From an uncultured Eubacteriales bacterium (GTDB lineage: Bacteria > Bacillota > Clostridia > Oscillospirales > Acutalibacteraceae): a stretch of 64,000 nucleotides of DNA. Made by a program: the position numbers and the translations under genes. The notes beneath the pieces are model-generated. The model saw only the letters and a list, made by a program, of their open reading frames with translations, had not been told where the DNA came from and made no database searches. The stretch lies in the NCBI GenBank assembly GCA_934647945.1, contig CAKUFK010000005.1, positions 62,001 through 126,000 of the forward strand, written 5' to 3'. Shown piece by piece: positions 42,574 to 49,956 of this stretch (position 1 is its first letter; each line of letters opens with the position of its first letter).

Positions 42574-42995
42574 TTGCATTTCCCCTGTATCATCATCATG
42601 CATAATATTTTTCAACTTATACATTTCAAATGATACGTATTATACTATAACGCAATCCTCGCAAAAAACAACGTTTTAATTTATGGGTAGACATGTCCAT
42701 ATTTGTTATAATTTGGCAATGTGTAGATTTTGCCCGGTTTATATGTTGAATATAGCAATTATTATACTTTGGGTATTCTATATGCTGGCGGGAGCGCCAT
42801 CCTGAAACGCAGTCCAGCGTTTGAAAAGAGCGGTTAAAAAGCATCAGCTTTTCAGATCAAAGCCCAAGAGCAGGGCCATCTTTTTCGAGTAATACAGCCG
42901 ATTCGCAAGAGAGCCTGGCCTTTTTGTCACCTTTTTTCGGTAAACCGCTATATTGGTAGGGTAGTGAACTGTTACGATTGAAGGAGGCATCCCCG
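42574..42995. promoter_or_regulatory. AT-rich divergent promoter region
   Basis: About 420 bases, far richer in A/T than the neighbours, between two divergent genes. On the minus strand a TATAAT lies at 42639-42644, 66 bases upstream of the DUF4838 start, without a clear -35. Another TATAAT lies on the plus strand near 42714. No coding frame with a ribosome site was found. Confidence 0.3.
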
Positions 42996-43592
42996 ATGGA
43001 TAAACAGGCGTTTGACGCAATGGTCCGACAGTATGCGGCCGACCTGATGGGTATGGCGGCACGCAGTACGCTTCCGCCGGAACCCGCTTCCCCTCCGACA
43101 GAGGAAACGAGCCCCCAGCCAGAGGCCCCTGCTCCGATAGAACCCGACGAAGGAGTCGAAATTAATCCGCCTGAATCCGGTCCCGGCGTGGATCCGCTGC
43201 AGCCGGCGGTCCCTGAACCGGAGAGCTACGAGAGCTTTCTCGCCGATAATCCCCAAATGGGTGAGCTGCGCATCCAGGCCTCCGCCGGCGGGCGGGCTGT
43301 GCCGATTTCCGGAGCGGAAGTCACCGTTTCCCGGGATTTTGCCGACGGCAGCAGGGTGTTTGCCACCGGCATTACCGATGGCAGCGGTATCCTGGATGGT
43401 ATCCGGCTGCCCGCTCCCGACAAAGGCCGCTCCCAAAGCCCGGAACCAGGCAAACCGTCCTATGCGGCGTATACCGTCACGGTGTCCCATCCGCAGTTCC
43501 AGACCCAGGTGTTTACCCAGGTGCCGGTTTTCGAAGGGATCAAGTCTATCCAGCCCGTCCGGTTCGTGCCGGCGCGGCCGGACTTTCAATAG
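42996..43592 (+). CDS. Carboxypeptidase-regulatory-like protein paired with PG-binding protein
   Basis: 198 residues. A short helical head (MDKQAFDAMVRQYAADLMGM) is followed by a long Pro/Glu-rich linker (about 30-85). A compact beta domain (about 90-198) follows: GELRIQASAGGRAVPISGAE with VTVSRDF, then GILDGIRLPAPDKG and YTVTVSHPQFQTQVF, in the style of carboxypeptidase-regulatory/Ig-like folds. No signal peptide is seen. AAGGAGG precedes the ATG. The next gene starts 12 bases after the stop, so they are co-transcribed. A similar pair exists in other Clostridia by my recollection; role probably in spore or wall assembly. Confidence 0.7.
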   Translation: MDKQAFDAMVRQYAADLMGMAARSTLPPEPASPPTEETSPQPEAPAPIEPDEGVEINPPESGPGVDPLQPAVPEPESYESFLADNPQMGELRIQASAGGRAVPISGAEVTVSRDFADGSRVFATGITDGSGILDGIRLPAPDKGRSQSPEPGKPSYAAYTVTVSHPQFQTQVFTQVPVFEGIKSIQPVRFVPARPDFQ

Positions 43593-43604
43593 GGAGGCGT
43601 CTAC

Positions 43605-44951
43605 ATGAACGGCAACATAGACCGTCCGGTCATTCCGGAAACCATTACCGTCCATCTCGGTGCCCCGGACCAGGCCGCGGAAAACGTCACGATCCCCTTT
43701 GCCGAATACATTAAAAACGTCGCCTCCAGTGAGATCTATCCCACCTGGCCGGAGGCCGCCATCCGGGCCAATATCCTCGCGCAAATCAGCTTCGCCCTCA
43801 ATCGGATCTATACCGAGCACTATCCCAGCCAGGGATATGATTTCGATATTACAAACAACACCCAATACGACCAGAACTTCGTCCGCAACCGGGATATATT
43901 CGAAAACATCTCCCAGATCGTGGATGACATTTTTAACGATTATGTGGTGCGGCAGGGCAGCGTCGAGCCGCTTTTCACCCAGTATTGCAACGGAACCACC
44001 TCCACCTGCGACGGCCTGTCCCAATGGGGTACGGTGGATCTCGCGGATCAGGGACTGATACCCTACGAAATACTCCAGTACTATTTCGGTGATGATATCA
44101 ATATCGTGTTTGGCGCGCCGGTGCAGGGCATCGAGCGCTCCTATCCCGGTGTCCCCCTGCGCCAGGGCAGTGCCGGCGAGGATGTGCGGATCCTCCAGCG
44201 GCAGCTCAACCGGATATCCGACAACTATCCGGCAATCCCCAAGCTGCTGGTGGACGGGTTTTTCGGCGTGGAAACCGAGGCGGCGGTCAGGGAATTCCAG
44301 CGCATTTTCAACCTGACTCCCGACGGGATCGTGGGAAAAGCAACCTGGTACAAGATCAAAAAGACATACAACGGCGTCAAGGGCCTGTCAGAGCTATACT
44401 CCGAGGGCATCTCCTTCGATGAGGCTCAGCGGCAGTTCTCCCGGCAGCTTCAGCTGGGGGACACCGGCAACCCTGTACGGGTCGCCCAATATTATCTGGC
44501 CATCATCTCTTATTTTGACGACCAGATTCCCCAAGTTCTCATCGACGGCAATTTCGATGAAAACACCCTGAACGGCGTGCAGGCTTTCCAGCGGGAATAC
44601 GGCTTGGACCCCACCGGCGTGATCGACCGGGAAACCTGGAACCGCATGATGCAGGTGTATGCGGATACCATAGCATCGGTCCCGCCCGAGACGCTTGAAG
44701 GGAGCGAGGAGATCTATCCGGGGCGCTTCCTCACACTGGGGATGCAGGGGGACGATGTACGCCAGCTCCAGATTTTCCTGCAGGAGGCTGCCGCCCGCCA
44801 TAGCTTCATTCCGTCCGTGGAGGCCACCGGCACCTTCGATCAGGCCACTGAGGATGCGGTAAAAGCCGTGCAGGACAATCAAGGCCTGGAAGGCAACGGC
44901 GCGGTGGGTCCGATCACCTGGAATCGGATTGTACGGTTGGCGCGCCGCTAG
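43605..44951 (+). CDS. Peptidoglycan-binding protein with SpoIID-like head and three PG_binding_1 domains
   Basis: 448 residues. The head (about 10-165) reads ETITVHLGAPDQAAENVTIP, FAEYIKNVASSEIYPTWPEA and CNGTTSTCDGLSQWG, the pattern of SpoIID/LytB-like amidase-enhancer domains. Three PG_binding_1 repeats follow near 185 (GSAGEDVRILQRQLN), 282 (GDTGNPVRVAQYYL) and 377 (GMQGDDVRQLQIFL), each ending in a G(I/A)(V/I)(G/D)...TW turn. No signal peptide, so action may be inside the forespore/mother cell or by another export route. Ends in TAG, followed by a terminator. Confidence 0.85.
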   Translation: MNGNIDRPVIPETITVHLGAPDQAAENVTIPFAEYIKNVASSEIYPTWPEAAIRANILAQISFALNRIYTEHYPSQGYDFDITNNTQYDQNFVRNRDIFENISQIVDDIFNDYVVRQGSVEPLFTQYCNGTTSTCDGLSQWGTVDLADQGLIPYEILQYYFGDDINIVFGAPVQGIERSYPGVPLRQGSAGEDVRILQRQLNRISDNYPAIPKLLVDGFFGVETEAAVREFQRIFNLTPDGIVGKATWYKIKKTYNGVKGLSELYSEGISFDEAQRQFSRQLQLGDTGNPVRVAQYYLAIISYFDDQIPQVLIDGNFDENTLNGVQAFQREYGLDPTGVIDRETWNRMMQVYADTIASVPPETLEGSEEIYPGRFLTLGMQGDDVRQLQIFLQEAAARHSFIPSVEATGTFDQATEDAVKAVQDNQGLEGNGAVGPITWNRIVRLARR

Positions 44952-45025
44952 CACAGGATCGCCGGCCTGAAGCACGGCCAAACAGTCAAAAATAGAATGG
45001 GACACCCCCAGATTGACGCAAAAAG

Positions 45026-45069
45026 CGCCCGGAAACCGTCTATATCATCGGTTTCCGGACGTCTTTTTT
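45026..45069 (+). terminator. Terminator after the PG-binding gene
   Basis: CCGGAAACCG (45029-45038) paired with CGGTTTCCGG (45049-45058), then ACGTCTTTTTT. Confidence 0.75.
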
Positions 45070-45477
45070 GGCTGGGGATGCTTACGACGTGTGACGCATG
45101 GTCTTTTGGCCGGAATGCAGATATAATACGGCGGCTCTTGGCTCTCTTCCGTCTTGTCCAGCTCCATGGCTCCAAAATCCGATGGCAGCAATCCCATCGG
45201 AACGTTGATGTTTGTGGTGTTTTGTTCACACAAGGGATAATGAGTGAAACATAATCACACATATAACAAAAATCGACCATTGACTAAATAGATTATTGGA
45301 TATATTGTAAGAGTGTCTGAAATTTTGGTCCATCTTCGGCATCGGATTGCCTCATCTTTGCGCTGACGGTTGGAGCGGTGATAGGGCGACACTTCCGGTT
45401 CGGCCTGTGATGGGGCCCAAAGTCTAGGGCACATATCGCAAGGGCAACCCCAAACTATCTACGGGGCAGCAAGGAGA
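45070..45477. other. Non-coding or decayed stretch
   Basis: About 400 bases of mixed composition at the entry to the AT-richer region. Frames are short and interrupted; no RNA gene or known mobile-element end was recognised. Confidence 0.3.
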
Positions 45478-45633
45478 TGCTGGATTTTAGGGATCCGTCC
45501 CTGCAACGAAACTGCACGATGGGGAACGATACCGAGGGCGGTGCCGATGCTGTGGCTATACGTCTGGCGTATACGGAGTACACAGGCGGAGATTGCCGTA
45601 TAGAAAAGATGTACAGCGAGGAGGGCTCATGAC
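45478..45633 (+). CDS. Short open frame, possibly the remnant 3' end of a larger gene
   Basis: Reads MLDFRDPSLQRNCTMGNDTE and ends CRIEKMYSEEGS before a TGA. The frame is open upstream to about 45412. Composition is protein-like, but there is no independent ribosome site (AGGAG touches the ATG). Its stop overlaps the ATG of the degenerate paralogue at 45629, a spacing expected for a former operon. No family recognised. It could equally be chance coding in a decayed region. Confidence 0.2.
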
Positions 45634-45715
45634 TTGAAAAAAGAAAGCTCTGCGCGCCTTGATATGGTTGGCAATCCTGCTCGCCGTTTTGATTTCCGTC
45701 GGCATCTCTTATGGA
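45629..45715 (+). pseudogene. Fragment: 5' end of a paralogue of the gene at 47619
   Basis: About 85 bases nearly identical to 47619-47703, including GAGGAGGGCTC and ATG. Codon 3 is TGA where the intact gene has CGA (Arg), and homology stops right after the codons for VGISY. A dead copy of the membrane-anchor segment of the small-paralogue family. Confidence 0.75.
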
Positions 45716-45821
45716 CCGGCATCATAAAGTCCTCATTGCCATAGTTGTTTTCCCTGATTTGAATGAGGTTATGGCATTCATCATATAATCGTCCAACCGT
45801 GTTTGTGGTATTCTCCAGTCC

Positions 45822-45960
45822 TGACGAAGGGCTCAAGTTCTGGGTCGATTTTGCCAAAATAGCAGCTGCGTTTTGGGGCAGTGAATCGTACGGCATACTC
45901 ATCATCTACCGGCGTACTTTCCCAATGAATGGTGACACCCTTATAGGAGATGAAGAGAAT
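45822..45960 (-). pseudogene. Inverted fragment: middle of a paralogue of the gene at 47619
   Basis: On the minus strand this reads ISYKGVTIHWES...YAVRFTAPKRSCYFGKIDPELEP, matching LISYKGVTIHWGS...YAGLFTAPKRSWYFGKIDPELEP in the intact gene, with scattered base differences. It is in opposite orientation to the fragment at 45629 and to all other copies. No start codon or full domain remains. The DNA between and beyond (45716-45821, 45961-46228) holds nothing else recognised. Confidence 0.7.
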
Positions 45961-46228
45961 GGGTGTATTATAAAACTCACTACTCCTGCCGGTGTTATGA
46001 TTACCATAACGGATAATATTTGTCAGTATTTAATAGAGACATATAAATACAACATTTCATTACTCAATCTTTATAATGACCTGCCTGCAGATGGATTTAT
46101 ATAAGGACGTGCACAAAGTTATTTGCATGTTTCTACATTGGTAGTTTCTTGGGAAACTAAATTCAAGATGGACTTGCACTCGATATTACGACGACTTTTT
46201 TATGGAGAAGACTATAAACGAGGTGTGT

Positions 46229-46257
46229 TTGTCGAAGCGAACATATACGCTTAATAC
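46229..46257 (+). promoter_or_regulatory. Candidate promoter for the 302-residue protein
   Basis: TTGTCG, a 17-bp spacer, TAATAC, ending 22 bases before the ATG at 46280. Confidence 0.35.
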
Positions 46258-46279
46258 CGGTTTTTTGGAGGGAACCGAT

Positions 46280-47188
46280 ATGAAACGCCATAGGATCAGG
46301 CAATGGGTTCTCGTGGGGATCTGTGGGGGTGCGCTTTTGCTGGCCGGCGGATTGGGATATGGGTACGTCACGGACTTCCGGCCGGGATCACCAGTGTATT
46401 CCTCTCTCGCCGCCTATCGGGATCAGGTGGCGGAAACGGGCGAGGAGCTCTTCACATACACCAACGATACGGTGTATGCCGCCGTGCGGGACGTTGGGGG
46501 CGATACCCCCTATCTGGATGTACAGATCCTGGAAAAACGGCTGTTCTGGTGGACTCTCCGGCACTTTGAAAGTGCCTATTATCCGGTCATGCCAGTGAAA
46601 GTCGGCGACCAGGTCCTGCTGATCGGTAGCTATACCGGATGGAATGCCGGTGAAGCCGCGAAGGTTCGTCTCCGTGGCGAAAACGGGGAGATCCGGCTGC
46701 CCCGGAAGCAGGAGCGGTTCCTCTGCCGCGGAGCTTCCTATCTCGGCTACGCCTTCGACATGGATCCGGATTTTCGCGGCGGCTGGCGAATCGAATATCT
46801 TGACAAAGAAGGCGACCCGCTCCCCGACCTCTCTCCGAGAAGCGTAAACGATGCGGCAGTCCGTCGAGTTGTCCGCGGCCGGCCCGATGTCGCGATAGAC
46901 AAGGAGGCCAAAGAGCCGCTTTTGGAAGAGGCCGCCCTGCTCTTCGCTGCCGGGGAACCGTCCGAGCCCTTCTCCCCTGCCGGAACGGCTCTGGTGCTGG
47001 ATATTCTGGTAACCGAACTCCATCCAGGCCCGCTTTATCGCTCGGGCGAGGCCTATACCCGGTTGCTCTTTTCCCTGCTGGACGACGGCCGGCTCGGCAT
47101 CCTGACCGAGGCGCCGGAGCGGGAGCCGGTGTATACCGTTAGTCAGGCGGAGGTGTCCGACGCTTTCCGAGCGGCTCTGGAACCGTAG
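46280..47188 (+). CDS. Membrane-anchored hypothetical protein (302 aa)
   Basis: An N-terminal anchor (VLVGICGGALLLAGGLGYGY, about 10-29) precedes an extracytoplasmic region of about 270 residues. The region has VKVGDQVLLIGSYTGWNAGE and WWTLRHFESAYYPVMP, then a more helical C-terminal third. Composition is GC-rich, unlike the adjacent small paralogues. GGAGGG precedes the ATG with good spacing. It sits in the middle of the paralogue array but shows no sequence match to it beyond the same topology. No family recognised; no catalytic motif seen. Confidence 0.75.
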   Translation: MKRHRIRQWVLVGICGGALLLAGGLGYGYVTDFRPGSPVYSSLAAYRDQVAETGEELFTYTNDTVYAAVRDVGGDTPYLDVQILEKRLFWWTLRHFESAYYPVMPVKVGDQVLLIGSYTGWNAGEAAKVRLRGENGEIRLPRKQERFLCRGASYLGYAFDMDPDFRGGWRIEYLDKEGDPLPDLSPRSVNDAAVRRVVRGRPDVAIDKEAKEPLLEEAALLFAAGEPSEPFSPAGTALVLDILVTELHPGPLYRSGEAYTRLLFSLLDDGRLGILTEAPEREPVYTVSQAEVSDAFRAALEP

Positions 47189-47270
47189 GAGGGGGGATCT
47201 CGCGGTCTGTCTGCGACGGCCGAACCGGCAATGAAAGTGATTATTGTCGGGGAAGAATTCGTAAAAGTGA

Positions 47271-47591
47271 ATGGGATTCTTCATGCATCAAAACAACAAT
47301 TACTTAAATTCTGTCGAATCCATGCTGCATTCCTGCATGAATGTGGCAGATACGGTCATCCGTAACAACTATATGGCGTGTTCCTCAACTCTCGACAACG
47401 ATCCCATCGGTACCAACCGATATATTGAGGGGATACAAAGTACCAGTTATATCACACATACTATTGTAGACGCATGGGGAACCCCACAAGTTTTTTACCA
47501 GCTTTACGAAACCATAGATTATTCGGTGATGAGTGGCGATTATTATGGCATCGACTATGCACGCGGCGATTTTTCCTGGGTCGAATTGTGA
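47271..47591 (+). pseudogene. Truncated paralogue lacking its membrane anchor
   Basis: The first ~18 codons (GFFMHQNNNYLNSVESML) match residues about 19-36 of the gene at 48748, with only two base differences in about 56 bases. The copy begins inside that gene's membrane segment and has no ribosome site. The rest, to WVEL, diverges at once and matches nothing I know. Probably a fusion of a duplicated piece to unrelated DNA. If expressed, it would be cytosolic, unlike its relatives. Confidence 0.5.
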
Positions 47592-47618
47592 GAACATGAC
47601 GCGATAGGAGATAGGCTC

Positions 47619-48104
47619 ATGACTCGAAAAAAGAAAGCTCTGCGCGCCTTGATATGGTCGGCAATCCTGCTCGCCGTTTTGATTTCCGTCGGCATCTCTT
47701 ATGAAAAAAGAAGCTTTCGTAATTTGACCGTGGAAGAAATGGTTGATGCAACCCACGACGATCTCCTCATCTCCTATAAGGGCGTCACCATTCATTGGGG
47801 GAGTGCATGGGTACCCGGTAACTATGCCGGACTATTCACAGCCCCAAAACGCAGCTGGTATTTTGGCAAAATCGACCCAGAACTCGAGCCCATCGTCATC
47901 ACCGTCCCCGAGGAGGTCGTCCTCAAGGTCTATCCTTATGACGCATCGGAAAAGTCTGTACTGCTGGAATTCCAAAGGTATAAAGGGATCAAGCGCACCT
48001 ATCTGCTCAAGGGATTCGGGAACTTTCAAAAACATTGCGCCGTCCTGTATGAGATGACCGGCAACGCCGTTTTTTTGACGGAAGAGGCCTCCGATTCGGC
48101 GTAG
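47619..48104 (+). CDS. Small membrane-anchored paralogue (161 aa)
   Basis: Starts MTRKKKALRALIWSAILLAV; a membrane segment spans about 10-27 after a basic head (N-in). The outer domain shares with the genes at 48748 and 49268 the order W-x-FGKIDPELEPIVITVPEE, LKVYPYD, a short loop, GIKRTYLL, then GFGNFQKHCAVLYEMTGNAV at the C-terminus. Domain size is about 120 residues, mostly beta then a last helix. AGGAG lies upstream of the ATG. No known family. Two dead copies of it lie at 45629 and 45822. Confidence 0.75.
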   Translation: MTRKKKALRALIWSAILLAVLISVGISYEKRSFRNLTVEEMVDATHDDLLISYKGVTIHWGSAWVPGNYAGLFTAPKRSWYFGKIDPELEPIVITVPEEVVLKVYPYDASEKSVLLEFQRYKGIKRTYLLKGFGNFQKHCAVLYEMTGNAVFLTEEASDSA

Positions 48105-48199
48105 CGCATGAACGGGTGGCATATCGGGCTTCTGTTTTTTTCCGTCTCTTTTGTGAAGACAAGTTGCCGGGACATTTAACGAAATAGAGGAGGGATCAC

Positions 48200-48547
48200 A
48201 TGAGCGCCTGTACTTTTGAACTCCGTTGCGATTTCGTAGCTGCAAAGCAGCGTTTAGAAGAATGCGCTCTGTCCGGTGATTATAAGGGGACGGTTTTGTA
48301 TGATAAATTTGAGGCGACAGAGATGGACGGACCGTCCTGTTTAATAATGCTATTTCACCAATATGAATACAGGATTTCCTATAAATTGCAGGCAGATGCG
48401 GTTGTGGGATTATTTGAGCGCCGTTCCGGTCCGCCCGTGCTGCACGTAATGAGTTATGAGGGGAAGGGGATAACCAAAAAATGGTTTGATTTCTGTGACT
48501 ATATGTCCTCGGCGTTTCGGGATGTCATCCTATCATCAAATAATTAA
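48200..48547 (+). CDS. Hypothetical cytosolic protein (115 aa)
   Basis: Starts MSACTFELRCDFVAAKQRLE and has a predicted mixed alpha/beta fold: KGTVLYDKFEATEMDGPSCL, YEYRISYKLQADAVVGLFER, then PVLHVMSYEGKGITKKWFDF. No membrane segment or signal peptide. GAGGAGGG gives a strong start. It lies between two members of the paralogue array and is not itself a member. AT-richer than the left half of the window. Family not recognised. Confidence 0.65.
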   Translation: MSACTFELRCDFVAAKQRLEECALSGDYKGTVLYDKFEATEMDGPSCLIMLFHQYEYRISYKLQADAVVGLFERRSGPPVLHVMSYEGKGITKKWFDFCDYMSSAFRDVILSSNN

Positions 48548-48561
48548 GTACGAGGGCTCCT

Positions 48562-48693
48562 ATGGAAAAGAAGCGGTCTCTGAAAAGAAAGCTCTGTATG
48601 GCAGGAATCGGCGTAGCGGCGCGTCTATCGGTGCCTAACCGCCTTCACTACTGGGGAGCTTTTCCGGACAAGGCCCCATATATTCAAAAGTGA
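48562..48693 (+). pseudogene. Paralogue of the gene at 49268 with an internal 147-bp deletion
   Basis: The sequence follows the intact gene from MEKKRSLKRK to GIGVAA, then jumps to RLSVPNRLHYWGAFPDKAP, and ends prematurely after PYIQK. The join falls exactly on GCGGCGC, which occurs twice in the intact gene (49322-49328 and 49469-49475). The deletion is in frame but removes the whole membrane anchor and the first part of the outer domain. The 3' part is also missing. Confidence 0.85.
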
Positions 48694-48747
48694 AATTGAG
48701 ATAGACTCAATAAAAGGTTTAAATCCCCAGACTTAGGAGGTGATTTT

Positions 48748-49185
48748 GTGAAAAAAAGATGGTGCGTGATGATTCTTTCTATAGCTATATTTGTCATAAT
48801 TATGGTGGGATTCTTCATGCATCAAAACAACAATTACTTAACTTCCGTCGAATCCATGCTGCCAATTATATTAGAATATAATGATGTTGTTATTAAACAT
48901 CCTGATTTTACTTCTGACTATGTAAGCAGACTTAAGGATGCCAAAAGACACATATTTTGGGGGACAATTAATAGAAGCCAAACGCCTGTTATAATAAATA
49001 TTCCTTCCAAGGCCGAACTCAAGATTTATCCTAATGACGATACATCGGTCTTGATAGAATATATCCCACATTCTGGTTGGTCCCAGAAATACAAATTGTC
49101 TGAATATGGAGATTTCGACAAGCACCTAGAAATCCTATACGAAATAACTAATAACGACGTATTTCAGACAGACGCCGCTGCGTAA
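48748..49185 (+). CDS. Small membrane-anchored paralogue (145 aa)
   Basis: GTG start with a strong AGGAGGTG upstream. The anchor is MKKRWCVMILSIAIFVIIMV. The outer domain again has the order RHIFWGTINRSQTPVIINIP, LKIYPND, a short loop, WSQKYKLSEYGDFDKHLE and a C-terminal LYEITNNDVFQTD. This YGDF-x3-(E/A)-x-LYEIT ending is shared with 47619 and 49268. Strongly AT-rich, unlike most of the window, which suggests either a separate origin or faster drift. Function unknown. Confidence 0.75.
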   Translation: MKKRWCVMILSIAIFVIIMVGFFMHQNNNYLTSVESMLPIILEYNDVVIKHPDFTSDYVSRLKDAKRHIFWGTINRSQTPVIINIPSKAELKIYPNDDTSVLIEYIPHSGWSQKYKLSEYGDFDKHLEILYEITNNDVFQTDAAA

Positions 49186-49267
49186 GAAGTTACGTTATTC
49201 GGAACGCCGGGAGCACCCGATAGGATGCCCCCTAAAGAACGAGTAAATATTTTATATGGGGGCTCCT

Positions 49268-49720
49268 ATGGAAAAGAAGCGGTCTCTGAAAAGAAAGCTC
49301 TGTATAGCAGGAATCGGCGTAGCGGCGCTTCTGTTCTTCCTTTTCCTTTATGACTCTATCTCCTATGAGAAGATTGTCAACCACCGTCTGCTGGATACGG
49401 AGGGCGTCACCTTTACTTACAATGGATGGACATATGATATGGGGGAGAAAACGGTGGATATCCGATATGCGGCGCGTCTATCGGTGCCTAACCGCCTTCA
49501 CTACTGGGGGGCTTTTCCGGACAAGGCCCCATATATTCAAATCCAAATTCCAGAGACTGCGGTTCTCACCATTGCTCCATTTGATCAAGACGCCGTTCTC
49601 CTGCGTGTGGAACCAATGTGCGGCCTAAAACGTGTGTACAAATTGAGCCGATACGGGGATTTTTCTGAATATGCAGAAACACTATACGACATTACGGGTG
49701 ATCCCCATTTCCAGGCATAA
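49268..49720 (+). CDS. Small membrane-anchored paralogue (150 aa)
   Basis: Starts MEKKRSLKRKLCIAGIGVAA; the anchor is about 11-29 (LLFFLFLY follows). The outer domain has VTFTYNGWTYDMGEKTVDIR, NRLHYWGAFPDKAPYIQIQI, VLTIAPFDQDAVLLRVEP, then LKRVYKLSRYGDFSEYAETL and YDITGDPHF. It is the best-preserved copy for defining the family ending (YKL-x2-YGDF-x4-E-x-LYDITG). ATG at 49268 has GGGGG upstream; a few bases further up, a longer frame lacks a site. An internally deleted duplicate lies at 48562. Confidence 0.75.
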   Translation: MEKKRSLKRKLCIAGIGVAALLFFLFLYDSISYEKIVNHRLLDTEGVTFTYNGWTYDMGEKTVDIRYAARLSVPNRLHYWGAFPDKAPYIQIQIPETAVLTIAPFDQDAVLLRVEPMCGLKRVYKLSRYGDFSEYAETLYDITGDPHFQA

Positions 49721-49956
49721 CCGCCGGACAGAAAGGCGCCGCCGAACTGGATGCGGGAGCCGTGGATATTTGTGCGTTTTATTTGGGCCGCGTAAACTGC
49801 CTCGGGGACAAGATGTGTCACAAGCCGCTTCTCCATCTTTTTAGAGAAAATCCTGTCCCATATATACAGACGCGAAAAAATGTTTCCGATTTCGTATGCT
49901 AAGAGTGGGTAATAAACGCTTTTGGGGATCCAAACAAAAAGAGGAGGGATGGTTGG

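Noticed and set aside
45763..46104. 113-codon plus-strand frame
   Set aside because: It runs antisense through the inverted fragment of the paralogue family and lacks a ribosome site.
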